Numbered from the stretch's first letter, positions 45,265-58,915 are shown. The stretch: 64,000 bases of DNA from Sipunculus nudus (GCA_026874595.1 CM049317.1:44168401-44232400); one strand, 5' to 3'. Notes: a model not told the origin generated them from the sequence alone. Made by a program: numbers and translations.

Positions 45265-46552
45265 TTAATTTATATAGCGCTAATTCAACAAAATAGTTAT
45301 CAAAAGCACTTTACAAGACACAAAGCACAGTTTTACTAAAACATAAAATGTAGATTCCTACTAAAGCAAAGATTCCTAAAAGAAACCCTATATTTCTAAG
45401 AACTACCAAAAGCTAATATAAAAAGGTAAGTTTTAAGATTTCTTTTAAAAGAAGCTAAAGATGGTGAAGCTCCGATTGAGTGCGGAAGTTCATTCCACAA
45501 CCTTGGTGCCACAGCTGAGAAAGCTCTCGAACGACACATCTCACTTCGTGCTTTAGGGATCACTAAAAGCCCTTGGTCAGATGACCTAAGCTGCCTGACT
45601 GGAACATAAAAAGTTAAGAGGTTTCTAATGTAAATAGGCGATTGACCATTTATGGCTTTGTATACTAAGAATAAAATTTTAAAATCAATGCGCTGTCGCA
45701 CCGGGAGCCAATGGAATTCTTTAAGTATTGGTGTAATGTGGTCGCGCTTCTTGGCACCAGTTACAAGCCTAGCAGCTGCATTCTGCACTCTCTGTAGCCG
45801 GTCAAGTAACTTGCTAGGAAGACCACATAGCAAAGAGTTGGAACAGTTAATCCTTGAACTGATATGAACGCATGAGTTAATGTTATTAGTGAGTCTTGAG
45901 TTAGGAAACCCTTCATCCTAGCTATATTACGCAGGTTGTAAAAAGCCACACTACAAATATTATTTACATGCTTGTCAAGGCAAAGCCCTTGGTCAAACAC
46001 TACCCCCAGGTTTCTAGCACTGTTTGTTGGCACAACTACAGAGTCAAATATGTTAAGATTTTTCAACTGAATTATTGACCTCTGCTGGTTTGTACCGATA
46101 ATCAGAACCTCAGTTTTATCAGCATTGAGTTTAAGCAGATTCTGACACATCCAAACACCTATATGTCATGCAAGCATGTTTCAATGGTAGAATTGGGAAC
46201 CTTTGATTCTGGTTTAAATTATACATAAATTTGACTGTCATCAGCATGATAATCAATTCCATACTGTCGTATTAATTCACCAAGTGGTAATGTGTAAATT
46301 GTTAAAAACAGAGGCCCCAGCACAGAACCTTGTGGAACACCGTTGGTGATCTCAGCTGGAGAAGACTTATGACCTACAACACTAATACACTGACTTCGAT
46401 TGCACAGGTATGACCTGATCCATTGCAAGGCATCTCCAGTTATTCCAAGACTGGTGGACAACCGTTGTAACAGGAGCTGATGATCTACTAAATCAAAGGC
46501 AGCAGATAAATCCAAAAGTATGAGAATGGATACTTGTTGAGAGTCCATAGCC
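45263..46552 (-). pseudogene. 5'-truncated CR1/L2-type non-LTR retrotransposon, broken reverse transcriptase
   Basis: On the minus strand it reads LLDLSAAFDLVDHQLLLQRL, GVPQGSVLGPL, and HADDSQIYV (catalytic A-D-D). Then come KLNADKTEVLIIG, LRNIARMKGFLTQDSL, RLQRVQNAAARLVTGAKKRD, HWLPVRQRIDFKILFLVYKA and AFSAVAPRLWNELPHSIG, the usual C-terminal order of these elements. A stop at about 46219 and frameshifts near 46150 and 45860 break it. The 3' end resembles the family tail (AAAGTGCTTTTGATAAC, GCGCTATATAAAT). The 5' end is lost at a TA tract. Confidence 0.9.
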
Positions 46553-46574
46553 CAGAGGAGATCATTATATACTT

Positions 46575-46578
46575 ATAT

Positions 46579-46628
<50 letters not shown>
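46575..46628. repeat. (TA)n microsatellite
   Basis: Pure TA run next to the 5' truncation point of the CR1/L2 copy. Confidence 0.95.
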
Positions 46629-46629
<1 letters not shown>

Positions 46630-46632
<3 letters not shown>

Positions 46633-48250
46633 ACATCAATTCCTCCTGACTTTTAAAGTGTATTTCAAATTTCGCTTTTAATTTCATTTTATTTAAATTA
46701 ATCTACGAAGCACAATATGAGATAGCATGTTATATCTTTCATCATATCCCCCCCCCCCCCCCATGGGTTTTGAAATATTACGGTTTTCCTCCATAGTACT
46801 CAATCTGAGAAAGAAAAAATAAACCGCAAAATCAAATGTTTCATAAAAAAAACTCATCTAAGTTGAGCGTTCTATTTCAATTATGAGAGTTCAAATTTCA
46901 CACGAGGAGCGGTGAGATTTTCACGGTCGGCCTCAAACCCAGGATGAGCACTCTGCAGGCTTTATTGGAAGGCTGTACCCCACAGCCGTGTATCACTCAC
47001 AAAGAGTTCGTTTTTTGGGAGGTTAATTGGCGCCATGACCCAGCAATAGGGTTGATTACACACCCAGGACCTGCAGGTGAGGTATACACCGGGCCTGAGT
47101 GACACCAGGATATAAAACAGGAATCCAGTGCTACCGCCATATCATGTATAGCCCCCACAGCAAATAGAACTCTGCAGATGTGCATACTTAACAGCATTAA
47201 AAATAAAGGCGTTGCCTCCACAAAAAAAAATCTTTAAAAAAGAATAATCTGAACATTATATCCAATGCAAAAGGACCGTTGTTTGGTCACCAAGGATACA
47301 GCATTTTAGCTTAACAACATTGAAGATGAATGTTTGCTATAAATGCTTAACTTTAAATTGATATAATATTTGGTATATCCTACGGTAGCTCTTAATGGAA
47401 CGTCTGGACAGTCTGGAATGGCCATTGGCCACATTAACTTAAAATAGTCCATGGCAACGCGTGACCCGTGATGCATGAGCTGTGACGTGAAAGTAGTTTC
47501 CTAGCTGTCACTCGTTTGTGCCTCATGTGAAACTGAATGGTGTCATGGTTGCTGCAACCAGTGACTATTTTTTATATATAAAACTTTCAATTTATCTGGA
47601 ACCAATACTTTAAGCTTTATAAAGTCTGGAAAAAGACTCAATGAGATGGTGTTTCACATGAGAACTTGTGTGCAAACAACCAATCATATATACATATATA
47701 ATATATATAAGGAGTCCGGCTCCATGCTACGAAAATATTTCTGTAATGGTGAAAGAGTAAATAGTAAATTCCACTTGAATCACGTTAAATTTTCGATAAA
47801 TCTGCATCTTCTGCAGACAAATAATCAGGTAAGATCAACTGAAAACTACCGTGACACGGACACAATCCTCTACTGTCTAAAGACGTAAAAATCACTGTCT
47901 GTCCTGAACTGCAGGCGTTTAATATTCCTGCTTAGGGGTTTGCGGAGCGCCACCGTGTGTCTGTGTAAGAGACTATTAATATTCCGTACCTGTGTCCGGC
48001 ATCATGGAACAATTAATTTCACCAGCAACCAGCATATACAGATCTTTGACATTGGGACGTATTGTCTCTCATCCTGAATGAGTCATGATTGACTTTCTGT
48101 GTCCAGTCATGACTGACGCCCTGGTATGTGACAAAAGGGCAGTCATACGTGTTGACGATCACACTGATTGACAGTTCAAGACAGAGAAGTGGCCAACCTG
48201 ATCATGATAGAATGCTTGGACTAAACCTCTGCAGCATATTGCAAGGCGAT
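46630..48250. other. Intergenic, nothing identified
   Basis: A C run lies at 46747-46762. The 46900-47200 stretch has a tRNA-like GGTCGGCCTCAAACCCAGG and may be repeat-derived. No gene is supported. Confidence 0.5.
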
Positions 48251-48256
48251 CACGCA

Positions 48257-48427
48257 GTGCACAGAAGTCAGAACTGATCACCAACAGTATCAATGGCCTC
48301 AATATGTTAACATTAGCCAAAGGCTAGAGACAGGAGACAGTCCATAACGTCAAGTATTTTAGGGTAGTCATATCTGATGACGGAGCAAAGGCACTGACAG
48401 TACTAAGGCCCGTCTGGAATGATAGGT
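48257..48427 (+). pseudogene. Scrap of a non-LTR reverse transcriptase (post-RT region)
   Basis: One frame reads SAQKSELITNSINGLN, a stop, then ETVHNVKYFRVVISDDGAKA and LTVLRPVWNDR. This is the segment after the catalytic domain in BovB/RTE- or L1-like elements (K-T-x-x-M-x-N, S-F-K-Y-L-G, D-E-G-S-K, L-x-x-I-W-x-D). About ten residues are missing after DDGAK. No other part of the element was found. Confidence 0.65.
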
Positions 48428-51094
48428 TATCATAGATACTGACGCCTTCCCTGGTCATCCCCGTAATTCTACATGCACACCTTAAGGTGGCAGGACTGGT
48501 CCCCCACCTGACCTGACTTTGTTTCAGTTTTTCCTTTGCATTGAACAATCTAATGCTTTAGTAGCCCCTAAAGTATACATTTTCTGAAAGCTAAGAAAAT
48601 TCTCTATAGTTTGGTTATAATTAACTTTGTTTCTGAGGATCAGGCTTGAATTTGTGAGAATTTTAATTTAATTTTAATATTTAACAAAAAAAGTTTATTC
48701 CAGCACAACTAAAGCAGATACAGAAAATCTTCTTAAATAAATCGAGTATTTAGATAATAATCCCGAGGCGTTTTTTTGTTTAGTGAGATAAGTTTAAAAA
48801 TTACGATTTTACAGAGTATTTAATTTTGAAATCTTCACAAATCATTTAATTTTTTACTTTTACCTGAATAAAATCCTTCAAACTTAGTATAGGCGTAAAA
48901 TAAAAAAAAACGCTTTTTAGAAGACATATTAACAGTTACATATATCAAAGATGGTATGTTTCGGACAAGTACTTACTGAGAAATAACGCTCTAAAGATAA
49001 GGTGTTCAGGTGAAATGATGTTTCGAGAAAATGGCCAAAAACTATATTCGTAGAGATCATTCGTCCTACACACGTAATTAACCACAACTACATGTTGACA
49101 GTCACATGAATTTGGTCAAGACGGTGGTTCTTATCAAACCATGCTATAATAACATGGATTGACTATTTTGCTTTAAAAACGTATTAAAACGATAAAAGTT
49201 TGACATGTCACACCGGCGAACTGTCAAACACCACGTGCATGGACTTCAGTAGGCGGAGCTTACAGTTTTGGCCGAGTGCCAAGGTGCGCTGAGCACCCGA
49301 CAACCGGGACCCGTGGCTGAACAGGTGCATAGCCGGGCCTAATAGGTAATCTGTCGATAGGCTCAGGATATAGCAGAAATAACATGATGTCAAGTGAAAA
49401 TTTGTGTTTCGGCGTAACATACCCGAAAAAATAGACAGAAAGGCCAATGACACTAACAGATCATTCACAAGGACGGATTTGTTTGCACACTAATTAGTTG
49501 TATGCTCAGCTAATTAGATTGGGGTATCAGACGTCGACCGTCAGTTCTTGCCACCTCGTGTACGGAGGTACTTGGCCCATGCATTAATTAAACACTTGCA
49601 CCTCGCGATTGGCTGAATGACCCAGGTGAGGGCTGGGGGCAGAGTGATTGACAGGCCTGTGGCAGGGCTGGAGTTAGTTTACAAACACCCTCTCAACATA
49701 TCTTGGTGTTTACTGAATAGAAATAACCCTTTTCCACAAAATGTAACCGGCGACCCAAAATAGGCTCAGCTGCATTAGATCCGCCCAGTATTCAGTATTA
49801 CGTATACCTTTTATTGAAAAAACACAAATTTTTAGGATTTTGACCAGTCCTGCTACCTTAATGGATAAAGATAAAGAGGACACAGGCCAGAGATCAGAGA
49901 TGCTTCCACAGTGTCCTTAACAACTTCTACATAGACTACATAAATGAAGTAGAACGGAGCTGAATCAGGCCAACTGTTTGGTTTTACAAGCTAGGACTCC
50001 GAATCACCGTTAAGAGGTGTACAGTCTTGACGTGTGGATACGTCCCAAGTGCTTCAAGACTGGACAGAATAACCTTACAGAACACAGTACAGGCTTGTAA
50101 TTGAGCGAGACCATCGGAAAGATAGACAATCGAATATAGGAAACTGTAGCCAGACCTGCGACCTGTGGTTCCCTAACGGTCGTCAAGAAATTGAAGTTTA
50201 TGATGATTAAGTTTACAGAATCAGTGTTATTTTTCATGCTGCAAGCTTACTTGACATGCATTGACGTTTACCATCGCCATCAGAAAAAAGTAATTTTCGC
50301 ACAATCAACATGGTGGCGCTATGTCTGTCGATGAATTTCACAGAGAAGGCTGCCCTTTGCCCCTCCAGCAAGGGGGAGGGGGGGGGGGGATGTCTGTGGT
50401 ATTATAACTGCTATACATGCTGCTATACATGATTGTGTTTCACATGATTGTTGTGGAAAATATTTCTGCAATATGACACGTACTGTACCTGTTGTGGATC
50501 ATATCAATCTTTGTTAAGAACAAAGACTGACTAATAAAAAAAAAAGAAATAACCATAAAATAGCAAATAAAAGTCTAATGAAGATGTCTGCTTTTTGTCA
50601 AATAGATAAATAAATTAAATTTAATATATCTATATATAATTATTATTATCATATATTAATGAAAGGAAACCCATGGATAGTTTATATGATGTAAGTTAAT
50701 TACACCATTATTATTCTATTCATTAAGATATATAGCAATACTTAATATAGCGGTGGAAATTGATTTAATCAAAGCCTTGCAAAATACTTTTATCCTTGAA
50801 AAGAGTTAATTTATGACTTATATCACAGTTTTGTTTTATTATGTCCAGGCCAATCGCACTTAGCAAGGCGGAGATGTCACCGTTATGGCAAGCCCGTGTG
50901 ACGTCCTCCTGGCTGGATTCGGAAACCGATGTTGGAGGTAGCGGCCTCAATGTTTTAATGCTATCCTAACATTAATTAAGTATATCTGCAAAATTCCATT
51001 GCGGTTTTGGATTGTAGCGTTAGCGCTCGCATCCTCTGATTCTATATCCTGTTGTCTCCCATGCCCAGTGTCTAACGCACCTGCTGGCCCTGTC
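48428..51094. other. Intergenic, nothing identified
   Basis: AT-rich to mixed sequence, less repetitive than elsewhere, with a G run at 50380. Short open frames (49208-49468, 50765-50950 on the minus strand) have no supporting similarity that I recognise. Confidence 0.5.
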
Positions 51095-51274
51095 TGTGTA
51101 ATGAACCACCTCATAATAACAAGGAATTTGACCTGAATTTGAAATTATGTTCCTCTTCACATAGTGTAAAACATTCTGGAAATTAAGGCTGCAATGGCGC
51201 ACTCCAGCAAGCGCTTCCGCCGGGCGGTTGATATTAAACTTAAACAATAAGTGTCCAAGCGCGGTAACTCCACA
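51095..51274 (+). repeat. 5' LTR of the BEL/Pao element (approximate)
   Basis: It ends AAGTGTCCAAGCGCGGTAAC then TCCACA, matching the 3' LTR end AAGTGTCCGTGTGCGGTAAC then TCGACA. Upstream blocks TGTAATGAACCA and GCGGTTGATATT also have partners. A primer-binding-site-like TGGTGCCCGGACCCGG follows at about 51279. Confidence 0.6.
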
Positions 51275-51503
51275 TTTTTGGTGCCCGGACCCGGAAAGGA
51301 CTTTTTTGTTCAAGAGTGCTGATACATAGGTCCTGTCCAGCCTTGAAGGTCGGTAGAACGGTTGAGACAGGATTCAGTTAACATTGCGTCAGCTGTTTGC
51401 CGCGCGGGCTGTAATTGGATCAGGCCAAGTGGCTGATCCGCCTTTGATAGTGTGTGAGGCTGTTGTTATGGAACTGGGATAGTTGTTAAGGCATTCTAGT
51501 ACT

Positions 51504-54500
51504 GCAGATATGGCTCATGTAAGAAAAATTCGTGCTGCAGCTAAAGGTTGGCTCATCAAAGCCAGTGTGCGTCTTGATGAGCTGTACAAAGGTAAAGCCA
51601 GTATAGACTTTGATGAATTAAATGATGCTGTGGCGGAATATGATAGACGATTAATGCATGGGACTGCTCAGTCAGAGGTTGAGCTAGTACTTTATGAGGC
51701 AGACATAGAAACTTAAACAGAGGAAGCCCATAGTTATCGTGAGAAAATCCGCATACTACGTGTTACTGCCTTAAAACTACTTAATATACAGACTTTTAGT
51801 AAGGATACTCTGGTTTATACGGACACTGTGGCATCTGTGGATGCAAAGCTGCCGAAGTTACAGTTGCCCAGCTTTAGTGGTAATGTAACATAATGGACTT
51901 CTTTCTGGAAAAGTAAATTTCACATACCTGTGATCCCTGTTAAAAGGAGATGCAAAACATGCGGTTCAAGGATTTTCACTGACTTGGTCGCACTATACAC
52001 CTGCAGTTGAACTGTTACAACAGCGTTTTGGTAGGAAAAAGCGTATTATATTCTCTCATATGCAGCAACTGTTAAACCTGACTGCACCAAAACAACCAGA
52101 GAGGCTTTATTGATAATGTTTAAACACGTGCGTTGTCTTGACAAAATAGGAATTTCGGGTGACCCAGTATGGTGTAGTGCTGACACCACTCCTCTTGTCA
52201 GGTTTACCGTCGGACATGCCCTTGGAATTGGCGCGTAAAGGCGAATTACATGAAAGTGATCTGGACTTTCTGTTGAAATTCCCAAGGAGGCCCAGGACAG
52301 TACCAGTATTGTATACAGACTCTTTGCGGCCACTTCCAGAGAAGTTTCCCACTGTAGCTGCATTACTATCTAGTGAGACTTTTCTGTGTGGTCGTATCAA
52401 GCATACTATTGTAAAACGACATAATGTTACATGCGTTCATGTCAGAGAGAATAAAGATGTATTACATTCAGTGAATGCATGTGTCAGATGTACAAAGAAG
52501 AATCATATGTACCGTAAATTGTACAGCCCTGTGTTGCAAGTGTGGATGTTAGGACCATGCTCTTTTGCGTGATGAAAAAAGTGATGGTAAGAAACCACAG
52601 AGTGAGTGTAGTGAGACTAGTGAGTGTAGTGAGACTAGAGACCCGAAATTGCCCCAGATTCCACCTGCAAAATCTCAACTCATGATTATACTCTGAATAC
52701 TTGTAGTGTACCTGTATCTGGTAAACATGTTTTATTGCAGACTGCCCGTGTAGCTGTGTAGGGGGAGTGGTATCACAGAAGCTGCCCTGTCAGACGAAAC
52801 ATGTGAGTGAGTCACTTGGGGGGTAAAGTAGGGCCCCAGTGGGTGGATTTACAAGGTCTTGACTATTATTGGAAAGTCATGAATTCTCATATAGTTTGTC
52901 TCCCAGCTGGTTTGGTGGCACAGCGATCCATCTTTGGTTGGACCTTGTCAGGACCCATGTCTAGTTGTGTGGACGATGTGTCGGGGGACAATGTCGTCTC
53001 TTAACAGCTGCTTTGCATTAATGATACGTCTGATTAATTTAGAATCTATTGGGATTATACCTGATTCTCCGTCTACAGCTGTAGACCCTGTATTAAAGCA
53101 TTTCTCTGAAAATGTGAAGTTTGTGGAAAATCGTTTTGAAGTATCGTTGCCCTGGCGGTCAGAGCATATTAGCAAACAGTTGACGGGCAAAAAACTCAAG
53201 CTCAGCTAAGCCTTATTCAGTAGAATAAGAATTTGGTAGGGATCCGTACCTTAATGGAAACAAATTGTGTCATTCAGGAGATGTTCGACTCTGGTGTTGT
53301 TGAGGAGGTCCCTGCCGATGAGCGGGATTATGACCCCCAGTGTTCTATATGCCACATAGACCTGGTATCAAGGAAAGTAGTCGTACAACCAAGGGGAGGC
53401 CAGTTTTCGATGCCTCAGCTAGTTCGTTGGATGGTGTGTCCTTGAACAGTTGTTTAAACACGGAACCGTGTCTATTGACTAATTTGGTAGAGATCCTCAT
53501 ACGCTCCGCAGGTGGAAGATGCCTGTCACCTGTCATATTTCAAAGCCATTTCTCTAAACCCGAGAACGATAAGAAGATCGTAATGCGCATAGGTTTCTCT
53601 GGAATCATAATGGCAAGATCAAGGTGATGATATTCAACAGGGTCCCATTGGGAACCGTAGCGCCAATTTTTCCTGAATGCGACAATAAAACATCACCTCA
53701 GCAAGTACCTATCAACCAGAATAATGCATAAATTATTCAATAATCTGTATGATGTTGATTGGCTCAGTAGAGCCGATTCGGACAATGTGAAATGATCGTT
53801 GCTGCTTCGCATATCATGTCGGAAGCCAACAGGAGTTTAACAAAGCGGGGCTCGAGCAGTGCGGCTGTTGCTCAGTTGCTGCCATGCTATAGTCAGAATA
53901 AAGAATAAATTAGCCTGTCAAGGCTTTAGGTCTAAGGTGTTTTGTATCGAGAGATGCGTTCTCTTTTGACGGCATACAAATACCAGAAGATTTTGTATGT
54001 GACAAAACGAGTTTTATAGCTGGATTGTTCGACCCTCTTGGGTTTTTGACTTCCTATGCCATGACAGCCAAACTCATGTTCCAACAATTATAACGGAGTG
54101 GGATGGATCCGTTCCAGAGGCTATCCAGTCTGAGTTCGGCAAGTGGTTAACTGTTTTGCAGAAACTTCATTGTTGGAAGGCTCCTCGAAGTTACACTGGC
54201 CACTCTTGGTGGGAGAATCAACAAGTTGACCTGCATTTGGTGATTCATCCGAAGCTTCTTATGGAGCCTGTGTGTACCTCCGGATTCAGTTGAAGGACAG
54301 TCCATGGAAGTCCTCTCTCGTTGTTGCCAAGGCTCGCGTAGCTCCAATATAATGGACAACTCTCCCACGTTTTGAGCTTTTGGATGCTCTTCCTTGTGCT
54401 CGTTTGATTGAGTTTTTAGACAGACACTCAAGTTGCCTATCGAGGACTTTTGTCAGTGTTGGACTGATTCCACAGTGGTGGTATCTTGGATTTAGGGGAA

Positions 54501-56036
54501 CCCCTGTCGTTGGAAGTCATTTGTGGCTAACAGGGTTATTGAGATCCAAGATCTGACTAGTCCGGCTCAGTCGAAACATTGTTCTGGCACTGAGAATCCT
54601 GCAGATTTGATGACTCTAGGACTTTTAGCTCAGGATTTGATTCAATCTGATCTTTGGTTGAATGGTCCACTATTTTGCCGGAGTGATGTAATCAGTTGTG
54701 ACAATTTTCATATTTCATTCGAGTCTTGTTCCGCATTGGAGAAGGTTCAAGATGAAGTCCGTGGTAAAGGAAACCAGGTAGATAGTGGTTTGAACAGAGC
54801 TGCACAGACGAGAAATGTCAGTGAACTTACCTATGAAGAGTTGTGTGGCAAAACTCACCTTGATTAAGTGTTCAGCAGACTGAATACAAATTGAATCTGA
54901 GGCTTAAGAAAAGAATCAACCTGTGTCCAGGTTTTCCTCTCTTCACAAATTGAGTCAGTTTGTCGATAGTTAGGGTTTTCTCAGGGTTCAAGGAAGACTG
55001 CAGTTAGCGTATCTGACTTTTGAGGAGAAGCAGACCATCATTTTGCCCAAATCTCACTTAGTTTTGTTAATGGTACGTCACCAATACAATATTCGCAAAT
55101 GTGCTGACCATTGTATTGTTGTGACCATGTGGGAATGAAGTTTTATGTCCTTTGTTTACATGTGTAGTTACCAGAGCTGTACATTTGGAGTTAGTGGAGT
55201 CGTAATCCGCTGAGGTAACAGTTATGGCCTTGTGTCGCTTTATAGCTCGACGAGGTATACCTTCTATTTTGATGTCAGATAATGCTTAATGATTTTGGGC
55301 TTCAAGATACCAGATCCAGAAGCTAATGGGACTGGTGGTCCACATTGGAGGTTCATTGTTCCCCGTGCCAAATGGGGAGGGGGGGGGGTATTGGTTCTGT
55401 GAAGTTTGCGTTCAAGAGATCTCTTCGTAATAGGTATCTTACTCGTGTTAAATTGGAGACGACACTGCATGAAATATGGCATAAATTCACGTCCGTTGAC
55501 ATGCGTTGGCGATGATCTTGATTCGGGATCTCCCTTAACACCTTCCTGTTTTCTGATTGGTACATCCTCTGATTTTAGTTCTGGTGTGGTTGCGGATGAA
55601 CAAGTGGTCAAATAGTGTGACCTAGTAGAACGCCAGAAGCTTAGATGTGAAGTCATAGATCAGTTTTGGTCATATTGGTCTAAAGAATACATCCGCATTG
55701 TTCCTACTTGTAAGGGCTCACCTAACTTTAAGGGCGGTGTTCAGATAGGGTCCCTTGTTTTGGTTATGGATGAGGCAACAAAGAGATTGCGGTGGCCCCT
55801 TGGTGTTGCTCAGAGGGTTTATCCTAGTCGGGATTTGGAATGGGTCGTACTGTTCAAAGTCAAACCTCCAAAGGGTTTGTTCGTAAGACCGATACCGAAA
55901 GTCACTGGTCTAAACACATATGCACTGAAAGCACAAGGTTCAAATTACTTTAGCACTGATATTGTGAATAATAATCCAAATGTTGTTACCAGATCTGGTC
56001 GCCAGATTGAAGTGCCTACCAGGCTGGATTCATAAT
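51504..56036 (+). pseudogene. Decayed BEL/Pao LTR retrotransposon gag-pol
   Basis: In order on the plus strand are: gag (MAHVRKIRAAAKGWLIKASV at 51510, then LPKLQLPSFSGNV and LPSDMPLELARKGELHESDL); a protease-like stretch (LDYYWKVMN, SIFGWTLSGP, at about 52800-52970); RT (VFDASASSLDGVSLNSCLNT at about 53400, LYDVDWLSRADSD at about 53740); RNase H (VANRVIEIQDLTSP, NPADLMTLGL at about 54520); an integrase zinc-finger region (about 55000-55130); and a C-terminal DUF5641-like part (about 55690-56030). Many stops and frameshifts separate them, so it cannot make a polyprotein. Confidence 0.85.
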
Positions 56037-56182
56037 CCGTCTTTCCTTAACATATCTGGACTCTTTGTGTTGATGTTAACCAGGAAATATGTTATCATCT
56101 AACGTAGGAATCTGTTCTTGTCATAGCTAACACAGACTGAATGCTCATAGTTTAGTCCGTGAAAGTATCTTCTGACATGCTT

Positions 56183-56451
56183 GTTGTGATGAACCATATA
56201 TGTAGATGTACCATTTTATTTGAACGTTGCAGTATCTAAAGATACTCCAAGATGGTGAGAAAGTTCAGGATTCCCCTAGCAAGTGCTGCCACCTAGCGGT
56301 TAATATTTAACTCAACAATGATCTCCCATATATTCATTTGCGCTAAAGATAAGAAAACAAAATGGTAAAAAACATGGCTGTCTAGTTTTTGTATGAACTG
56401 TGTGGAAGTTTTCGGGCTGATTTATAAGTGTCCGTGTGCGGTAACTCGACA
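56183..56451 (+). repeat. 3' LTR of the BEL/Pao element (approximate)
   Basis: It starts near TGTTGTGATGAACCA and ends GTAACTCGACA. It matches 51095-51274 in blocks, but carries about 85-100 bp not present in the 5' copy (around 56310-56410). The divergence implies an old insertion. Confidence 0.55.
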
Positions 56452-56681
56452 GTAATCATGTCTCTCACTGTATCACAGTAACGACACCTGGCACTGAGCA
56501 AATGTGAAAGAGAAGATGAATAGTGGAGAGGACATCCTAAGACTGCGCTCCGACAGGACTCACAAGTCTAAAAATATTACTAATGATAAAGGAATTATTT
56601 GGAACAGTGATTATTATAATAATTTAATAAAGCAGTGGTAATAAAAATACATAGTGGAATCGGGCTAGGTTGAGGCTCTTA

Positions 56682-57044
56682 GGCCAAAAAAAAGGTATGG
56701 TTTTCAGGCACTTTTTTTCAGAAATCAGTGCGGGCGGGAGGTATTTTGATTTTTTACCTTTATCGTATGTTTCGATAAAAATGTCATTTGATCAGTTAAA
56801 AGCATGAAAATAACAAATTTTTATGATCAGATAAAAATACTACATAAATTGTATTATCTTCTTGAAGGAAATAAAAAAATTTGATGCGGGGGGGGGGGGG
56901 GGGGTTAAAATTGACGCGGGCGGTGCCTAAGAACCATACCTTTTATTTTTTTCTTTGGTCTAATGAAATTGCTTTTCAAAAATAAAATACTGGCCGCACT
57001 GATTTCTGAAAGAAAGTGCCTGAGAACCATACCTTTTTTTTGCC
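56682..57044. mobile_element. MITE (family H), 363 bp, with about 50-bp inverted repeats
   Basis: The left end is GGCCAAAAAAAAGGTATGGT. The right end is its reverse complement with one C fewer, and similarity continues through 'caggcactttctttcagaaatcagtgcgg'. TTA borders both sides (56679-56681 and 57045-57047). A second end-like block (GGTGCCTAAGAACCATACCT) lies inside at about 56920, so the element is composite or nested. G runs occur within. Confidence 0.78.
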
Positions 57045-57047
57045 TTA

Positions 57048-58915
57048 ACGATCAGATATATAAAATCGACGGTTTGGGAAGGGGTCTTCCAGTGTATCGA
57101 CCCTCCCCCCCCCCCCCCCCCCACCCCCGAACCCCATACACACACATTGTGTCAAGTGTTTGTGCATCAGATGCACAGAACACAAGTTCGGGTCTAACAT
57201 ATAAATTAAAGAAATAGAACAGAAGCTAGCCGACAGGACTGCGCTATGTAGTCCCGATTTGCTGATTATGTAATTACTTGATATCGTTACACTACCTTTC
57301 TTCGTTTCATAAGCAGTAAAATCTACATCGGAATGGGTTTAAGGTAGGCGTCGCACACACTCACGTGCCAGCTAAGAACGGCGTAATTGCAACGAACAAT
57401 CACTATCAAGAAGGCAGCGCAGGTGTTACGATAGATGTCGCTAACCGTCCCAGTAACCCTGTGCGACGCCAGAGTTTAACGCACTGTAACGAACTCTTAC
57501 AAACTCTTCACTATGTTGCAAAACTGTCATTATAACCGTCACGTAGCAAATACTGACAAGGCCTTGAGCTGGAAAGGCCTGAGGTTTTACTATTTTATTT
57601 ATTTATATATTTTTTGGCGCAGCTTAATGTTATTCTCTAACTTGATTTCCCCAACCCCAATTTGTATAAATAGGGATGCAATGATGAAGAAAACAGGCGA
57701 TGATTGCTAAGTTGGGGAAAAGGAGTAATCTTGATTTTATGAGTCAACTATAAGCATGCATCTATCAAAAGATTTGAACTAACATGTACTATAGTGGCAA
57801 GTTTGACACGTACGTAATTCAGGAAAGATGAACCTAGGAGTCTGAATTTACAATAGTGCATGGCAAGTTTGACACGTAAGTTATTCAGGAAAGATGAACT
57901 TAGGACTTAATATAAAGTATAAAAGATCAAACATTCAGATTTAAAAGCTGTCAGAGCGTAAACAACACAGCTGGAGGTACATAGATAGGAAGCAAATCAG
58001 AGAAACAAACGAGAGTAACCATATTGGATTGTATATAGAAAATAAGAATTAAAGAAGCCGAGGTCAGGGAGATATCTGCCAAAGGAGTGGTGAAAAGTTG
58101 GTTTAGTCCTGGCTCTGGCCACCTTTAAGTTGATTTGGCGTCCGGAAACGCCATACGAAGCATAGGAAGCGTTTTCTGTCCGTTTTGAGGGGTGTCAAGC
58201 TATTTGCTTAGTGATACTAGTAACCGAAAATCAAAGATTTGCATGTTTAATATGAAAAACGCTTGCCCTGTGTGACTCGCTGGTTAGTTCTAATAATCGA
58301 CAGTCGGGGATCTCAGAACACTTGAAATCGCATTAATGAATTCCCGTGCAGAAACGGTATGGCAAGGATCGCATTCAACTTAGTTACCTTTCGTGTATAC
58401 TTCTAGACATCAGCAAGTCCCTCGAGTTCATAAAAAGTACAAGTATGATGAATTATGGGCAGACAGTGAACAGTGTACAGTATCAGTGGGTATTATCAGA
58501 CACCAGTCCGATAAATGCTACTGACTATAAATTAAAGGATAAATAGATGGACTCATTAAAATTAATATAATTTTAAGTGTAGTTTATGTCATTATAAGTG
58601 TATTCTTCTCTTGACGGCCATGACATATACTACTTTTCGACAGTTTCTATTTGAGTACACTCATTTTTTAAAGCTCAGACTTTCATTTCTTTATGTTCAT
58701 ATACATGAGTTAATGGCTTCTCAGTGAACCCTGGGCTTCGAAAAAAGAACATGTATACAAGATCATCACATCGTTAAAGGGTGTGACAATATTTTGACAC
58801 TGCTTTGTTAATCACCTAAGTAATAACTAGTTCACAACTGGGCTTCATTTTTCTATGTGTGAAAAGAAACCAGGAATAAATACAGCGACTGAATGATGAT
58901 AACACAGGCAGTATA
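57048..58915. other. Intergenic, mostly unique sequence
   Basis: A C run at 57103-57122 and a 66-bp duplication at 57796 are the only structures seen. No gene is supported. Confidence 0.5.
57796..57920. repeat. Tandem duplication, 66-bp unit, two copies
   Basis: GGCAAGTTTGACACGTACGT and 'aattcaggaaagatgaac(c/t)taggag' at 57796 recur at 57862. Confidence 0.85.

Noticed and set aside
49208-49468. 86-codon minus-strand frame with a hydrophobic start
   Set aside because: No recognisable domain, no splice context and no flanking exons.
50765-50950. 61-codon minus-strand frame with an ankyrin-like ACHNGDISALLSAIG
   Set aside because: One short resemblance with no convincing splice donor or neighbouring exon. 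Not enough to call a gene.
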